Positions 59,207 through 64,000 of a stretch of 64,000 bases of DNA are shown piece after piece. The notes under the pieces are model-generated. The model was not told where the DNA came from, searched no databases, and saw only the letters and a list, made by a program, of their open reading frames with translations. The position numbers and the translations under genes were made by a program. Where the stretch lies: positions 10,628,005 to 10,692,004 of the forward strand of contig NC_030859.1 of assembly GCF_000208745.1 (NCBI RefSeq). The letters run 5' to 3'. Position 1 is the stretch's first letter. Each line of letters starts with the position of its first letter. The stretch comes from Theobroma cacao (taxonomy: Eukaryota > Streptophyta > Magnoliopsida > Malvales > Malvaceae).

Positions 59207-59230
59207 AGTTTTTGGCACCGTTGCCGGGGA
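59207..59230 (+). promoter_or_regulatory. Athila/Tat-type primer binding site
   Basis: TTTTTGGCACCGTTGCCGGG, one change from the TTTTTGGCGCCGTTGCCGGGG that follows the 5' LTR of Athila/Tat elements. Confidence 0.85.
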
Positions 59231-59325
59231 ATTGATTTCTAATTCTTTCTTGTTAATATTAACACCAAGCATTCCTATCTTACTTCAAACTTTTCTTTTT
59301 ATTTTCAATACTTTTGATTGAGGTG

Positions 59326-60032
59326 ATGAACTATCAGTGGCCATCTAAACAATTTGTGCCTAGAAGGGATGCTAGTGATTATGCATTGGATGCAATCAAT
59401 GTTTTAACCACCCAAGTAGATACTTCGTCTCAGAAAATTAACACTTGAGATGTTAATGCTTTTCAAAGTCCTTTTGTGACATGTGAGCTTTGTAGAAATA
59501 GGCATTCAAGTGATTATTATCTAGCCTATTATGAATCAATGCAATTTGATGGAAGCTTCGATGGGCAACAAAATAAGTCATACTCCAACAATTACAACTC
59601 AGGGTGGAATCACAAAAATTATTCATGGAGTAATGATCACGGTCCTACATATTTATCACATCCTATTTTCCATAATGGTTTTCAGTCACAAGTTAGAGCT
59701 CCTATGCTAGAGAAAAAGCCTTCAATAGAGGATATATTCATGCAATTCATGACAAAGATAGATGCCTTCATGACAAAGACTGATGCCATCATTTAGAGTC
59801 AAGTAGAATCAATCCAAAATCTTGAAACACAAGTGGGTCAACTAGCTAGTGCCATCATTAATAGACCTTAAGATGATGGAGATAATGTAGATCAAGGAAA
59901 TACTTCCAGCAATCAAGTTCAAGATGAAGAAATTAAGCAAGAAGAGGAAATATCTACATCACCACAAGTCAAGCCATATGTGACTCCCATTCCTTTTCTG
60001 GATACAGTTGATGAGTTACCCAATGAGGTTAT
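59326..60032 (+). pseudogene. Athila/Tat-like gag remnant
   Basis: One frame from MNYQWPSKQF (59326) with stops at 59446 and near 59794 and 59869. It carries a decayed zinc-knuckle-like CELCRNRHSSDYYL, an Asn/Tyr-rich segment (SYSNNYNSGWNHKNYSWSN) and the family signature IQNLETQVGQLASAI. The capsid part is missing between about 59440 and the knuckle. The frame is cut at 60033 by an inserted LTR. Confidence 0.8.
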
Positions 60033-61962
60033 TGTCACAACTTGAAACTCCCATCAGGCCCATTACAACCGCCGCGACTTCTCGATAGGCACTTATTACC
60101 CGGAATGCCGATTGAAACCCCGTAAGGCTTAGCATCAGCTTCCGCATCTCTCTAGTGAGCAACAATTATTAAATCTCGCATTTCAAGAATTCATAAATCG
60201 TTTCCAAATCAAAACAATATAATATTATTTTCTGGCTCACAGGGGCATTTTCATCATTTTTCTTCGAAAATACCGAAACCTGCCAAAAACATGGTGTGTG
60301 GGTGGAAAACACATGTTTCATAATTAAAAGTAAATTTAGATGTCTAAAATAATTATTTAAAATGAAATTATAATTGTTTGAATAAAATAATGATATTCAA
60401 TAAAATATTCTATTTTCTTAAAAAAACAATATTTATAGAGAAATCCGTAAATAATTTATATGGTGTAAAAGCTAAATACATTCATACATACTTTAAAGCA
60501 GATAACTGAAGTCTAAAATTACTTTTATAGTGACACGTGGGCCCCCAACTAACCAATAAGGTGCAAGTCTGTGAACCTACAATTTTGTCGATGCAAGGCT
60601 AACTAAATTCCTTGATGCAATCGGCTATCTACCGGCTATCCCAAGCCTGAAATATGGGGAATTGAGGGTGGTGAGATTATAAAATCTCAGTAAGTAAACA
60701 GATACCATCTAATCTATCTAAAGTCGAGTAAATGGAGACAAGATATTCCATTCCAGTATGTTTTTCATAACATCAATAATCAATTTACTCAAATAATCAA
60801 CTTGGCTTATGTATTTCACAAAACTTGGCTCCTGCCAATATCATTCTCGGGGATGCCTTGGCCTAGGCACCTGATCGAGACCACCAAGGCTGTTCAGTGT
60901 AGTACACACATGAACATATTTTTACATTTGAAAATCTAGCCATGCCTTGGCGTTGGCTAAGTCTCACTCTCACGCGGTGGTCCACGTGAAATGCACTTAA
61001 ATCTTTACCTCCAGAGACACGCTCCACACGGCTCTCCGATCGAGGTAAGGTATATCTGATTCTGTGCCCCCTCTCTTAGGTTGGTCCACAGAACCTCTAC
61101 TGCAGGAATTATGGATTATTTTATCTACCACTTGATTTATAAAATCTTTATCTGCATGACATGGCAATTTATCGCAACTTAGCCTCTTAAGGCTGAATAT
61201 ACAGTACAAATAATTCTAACACCAAAAATCAGTTTAGCCATTCATGCTCATATATTGTCATAAGCCATTCAATTTAAAACCATAAAATTACAACACATCA
61301 AGTGGTCTCCAATTACTCTATTTTCAAAACCATAATTCAATTTCAAGACAATTTATAAAATCATTTTATTTAAACACATTTTACTTATAAAACATAAGGA
61401 TTTACCATTTAACTCATTTTCCATAAAATCACAAAATCGGATAAAAACCACTCTAAATAATTAAGATGATAGTAAGGTTACTCACAGTATCAGGAGTAGA
61501 AATACTCCTAGTCCCGGTCTTTGGTGTAATCTCTTTATCCTTATCAAATAGCTCACCACCTATATATCACACATGACACAAAATTCAATAATTTGTGTCA
61601 ATTTGTCATAAACTATTTCAGGCCCTCTAAAACTAAATGAATACATGGAATGCTCGGTCAACCGTTTAAACGCGATGTTGACCTAATTTGGCCTATCACC
61701 CGATTAAATTACTAACACATCAAATTTAATCCCAAATTACTCCATTTCTTTTCTAATACCTCAATTCACCAAACATTATTCAAATAACACCAATTTCAGC
61801 ATCAAAACCCTCCCATTTCTTCATGGAAAAATTCGACCATTACAATGCAATAACACCGTGATTTTTCCTACTTAATTTTCTCACCATTATTCATCATTTT
61901 CTAAGCCATTTCTCTTGAAATAATAACAATCCATCACCCACACACATCAAGGAAGATTCGGT
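60033..61962 (-). mobile_element. A/B-family LTR, minus orientation, incomplete
   Basis: Starts TGTCACAACTTG and aligns with LTR B from its first base through the CCGCCGCGA-type block, the CACGCGGTGG and GGCGTTGGCT blocks, and the CAGGAGTAGAAATACTCC block near 61490. It stops at GATTCGG (61962), corresponding to about 29982 in LTR B, so roughly the last 1.1 kb is missing or lies beyond the window. Confidence 0.8.
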
Positions 61963-62142
61963 GTGGCATCCCCCTCGGGGCCCACTCCAAGGTATTGTAT
62001 GGTCCGGGTCTATTCTTTGGGCCCCGTTGCAGCAGTTTTGGCCCATGAACCTTTTCGAAATCTCGCTCGGTAGGACTTGAACCCGAGACCCTTTGCTCCC
62101 CCTAAAGGGAACGCCTTTAACCATTTCAGCTGCATCTTGAAT
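61963..62142 (-). mobile_element. tRNA-derived SINE-like segment, minus strand
   Basis: Read on the minus strand from 62142, GCTGAAATGGTTAAAGGCG resembles a Ser/Leu-type tRNA A box and GGGTTCAAGTCC (near 62080) is a good B box. A GC-rich body follows (about 110 bp, ending GGGGGATGCCACA). It fills the gap between two LTRs. No A tail or TSD is visible, so it may instead be part of another repeat. Confidence 0.5.
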
Positions 62143-64000
62143 TGTCACGACCCGAAACTCCCATCGAGCCGGTGATAATTGTTGCGAAGTCTCGTCAGAC
62201 ATTCTTTACCCCAAATGCTGACCAAAACCTCGTAAGGCTTTCGTATCAGTTTTCTTACCTACCCTGTGATCAACAGTAACTAAAATTATGTTTTGAAATG
62301 ATATGAACCATTTTCCCATCCAAAAACAATGAAAATTTATTTCTGCCTCACAAGGGTATTATAGTCTTTTTCTTTTTTAAAATACCGAAACCCGCCAAAA
62401 GCATGGTGTGTGGGTGAAAAACACATGTTTCACACGTACTTTAAAGCAGATAACTAAAGTATAAAATTACTTTTACAGTGACATGTGGGCCCCAAACTGA
62501 CTAAGAAGGTGTAGGGCTACGAACCCTTACTTTTTAGGATGCAACTTCGAGATTAATTCTCGTCTTAATCAACTATAAACAAACTGTTCTGAGCTTGAAA
62601 AATGGATAAGAAGAGGGGTGAGATTACATAATCCCAGTGAGTAAACAATTACCATCAAAAGCATCTAAAGCCGAGTAGACGGAGACAATATAAAAACGTT
62701 ATATCTCAATAATGTTCATAACGCAAAATTCGTTTCAATCTATACCAAACAATTTTTTTTCATCAAAATTTCTCGGCTTATGAATGTCTTAAACTTGGCC
62801 CCTGCCAGAATCATTCTCGTGGGTACTTTCGTCAAGGTATCCCACTAAGACAGCCAAGGCTGTTAAATGTCTCATACCCATAAACATGTTTTCGCATCTG
62901 ACACACAGCCGTTCCTTGGCGTTGGCTGAGTCTCACTCTCACGTGGTGGTTCGAATGTGAGGTGCACTCAAATCTTACCTAAGGAGATACTTCATCCAAC
63001 ATCTCCCCTCTGAGGTAAATATATAATTGGGTTACCGTGCCTATCTCATAGGTAGTCCACAGAAAGCCCCACCACTGCAGTGATCGTTTAATATACCACC
63101 AGACCCATAAAATTTTTAGTAGCATAATATGACGAATAAAATTTAATCCAGTCTACCGAGACTAATCCAAAACTGTTCATATATTTCATGCCAACCCCAA
63201 AATTTTAGCCATCATGCTACCATAGTGTCATAAGCCACAATTTCAATAACATATAAAATCATAAATTCAATACAGTCTCCATATACTCAATTTTCTCAAA
63301 ACAATATTTGATTTCAAAACCAGTATAAATCTCATTTTTATTAAAAAACATTTTAATTGAAAAACATAATATTTTATAATTTAAACTCACCATTCAATAA
63401 AAGCATCAAACAAGTATAATTACTCTAGATATTTAAGACGATAAATTGTCCACTCATTGTATTAGGAGTAGAAATACTCCTATTTTCAGTCTGCAGGTAC
63501 AGTCCTTCATCCGTATCCAAGGGCTCACCACTTAGCCATAATCCATGACACATATTCCAATTAAATTGTGTCTAACAGTCATAAGCCATTTTAGGCTCGA
63601 TATATATGCATGATATGAAATGAAAAATGCACGGGTAGCCATCTAGACCCGGTATTGGCCTAAGTCGATTTTTCATCCGATAAATAAGCCAACGCATCCA
63701 ATTTCACTCCAACTTGCTCTGTTTCTTTTTCAATCCCTCAATTCACCAAACACAAACTAATTAACACACAATTAGGCAAAATTTATCTTTACTTTTTTTC
63801 TTGGAACTTTCGGCCAACAATGGTACACTAACTCCGTGATTTTTTTTACTTAATTTTCTCTCCATAATTCATTAATTCTTACACCAAAAACTATTATTTC
63901 TTAATCAAATCACCTAGAATAACATCCCATTCTTCCTCATTATTCACTTAGAGAATTCGGCTATTGATGGGCACCAAACCTTTGGTGGTTTTCTTCACTT
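62143..64000 (-). mobile_element. A/B-family LTR, minus orientation, runs off the window
   Basis: Starts TGTCACGACCCG (62143) and follows LTR B through the CGTTCCTTGGCGTTGGCTGA block (62911-62930) and the AGGAGTAGAAATACTCC block (63465-63481) to the window end. It is probably a later insertion into or beside the 60033 copy. Confidence 0.8.

Overview
This is a 64 kb piece of AT-rich plant nuclear DNA, almost certainly from a eudicot. The evidence is plant-type Ty3/gypsy, Sirevirus-like Ty1/copia, Athila/Tat-like, PIF/Harbinger, CACTA, LINE and SINE sequences plus one plant-specific DC1-domain gene. The species cannot be named from sequence alone. The only intact protein gene I see is the single-exon DC1 gene at 19220-21241, which has its own TATA box and polyadenylation signal. 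Nearly everything else is transposon DNA at different stages of decay.

Left part (1-15 kb): the 3' part of a long gypsy LTR (family P, copy 1, ends 2478); a decayed CACTA end with a Ptta/En-Spm-like pseudogene on the minus strand (2725 to about 4600); a foldback element (4784-5055); a short SINE with a 19-bp target-site duplication (TSD) (5261-5350); an old LTR fragment; then a PIF/Harbinger element (6672-15039). The Harbinger element has terminal inverted repeats, subterminal repeats, a broken HARBI1-like transposase and a broken Myb/SANT-like partner gene, and it is split by LTR-P copy 2 (11745-14310).

Middle (15-45 kb): about 4 kb with no recognised gene, the DC1 gene, then a deep nest. 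An old minus-oriented LTR of family G (21496-22606 and 43647 to about 44690) was invaded by a full-length gypsy element of the same family (22607-43641, TSD ATGTG). That element's gag was invaded by LTR A (26691-32759, TSD AGTAA), which was itself invaded by an opposite-facing relative, LTR B (28247-31137, TSD TGAGT/C). Its pol was invaded by a 5'-truncated non-autonomous element ending in LTR-P copy 3 (33799-38153).

Right part (45-64 kb): a LINE fragment; a complete Sirevirus-like copia element on the minus strand (45828-55924, TSD TATAT) with gag, pol and a third ORF, inserted in one arm of a large inverted repeat; an Athila/Tat-like LTR with a gag remnant; and two further minus-oriented LTRs of the A/B family around a tRNA-derived SINE-like segment, running off the window end.

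The most unusual signal is in the LTRs. Three distinct families each carry clusters of their own short perfect palindrome: CTCGCTGCAGCGAG in P, TGTATCGATACA in G, TTAGTCGACTAA in copia. In G and copia these sit just upstream of a TATA box. The copia module recurs once inside the element, ahead of the third ORF. Several gypsy LTRs also share a GGCAAAATGGTCATTTTGCC-type dyad and hold minisatellites at matching positions but with different units.
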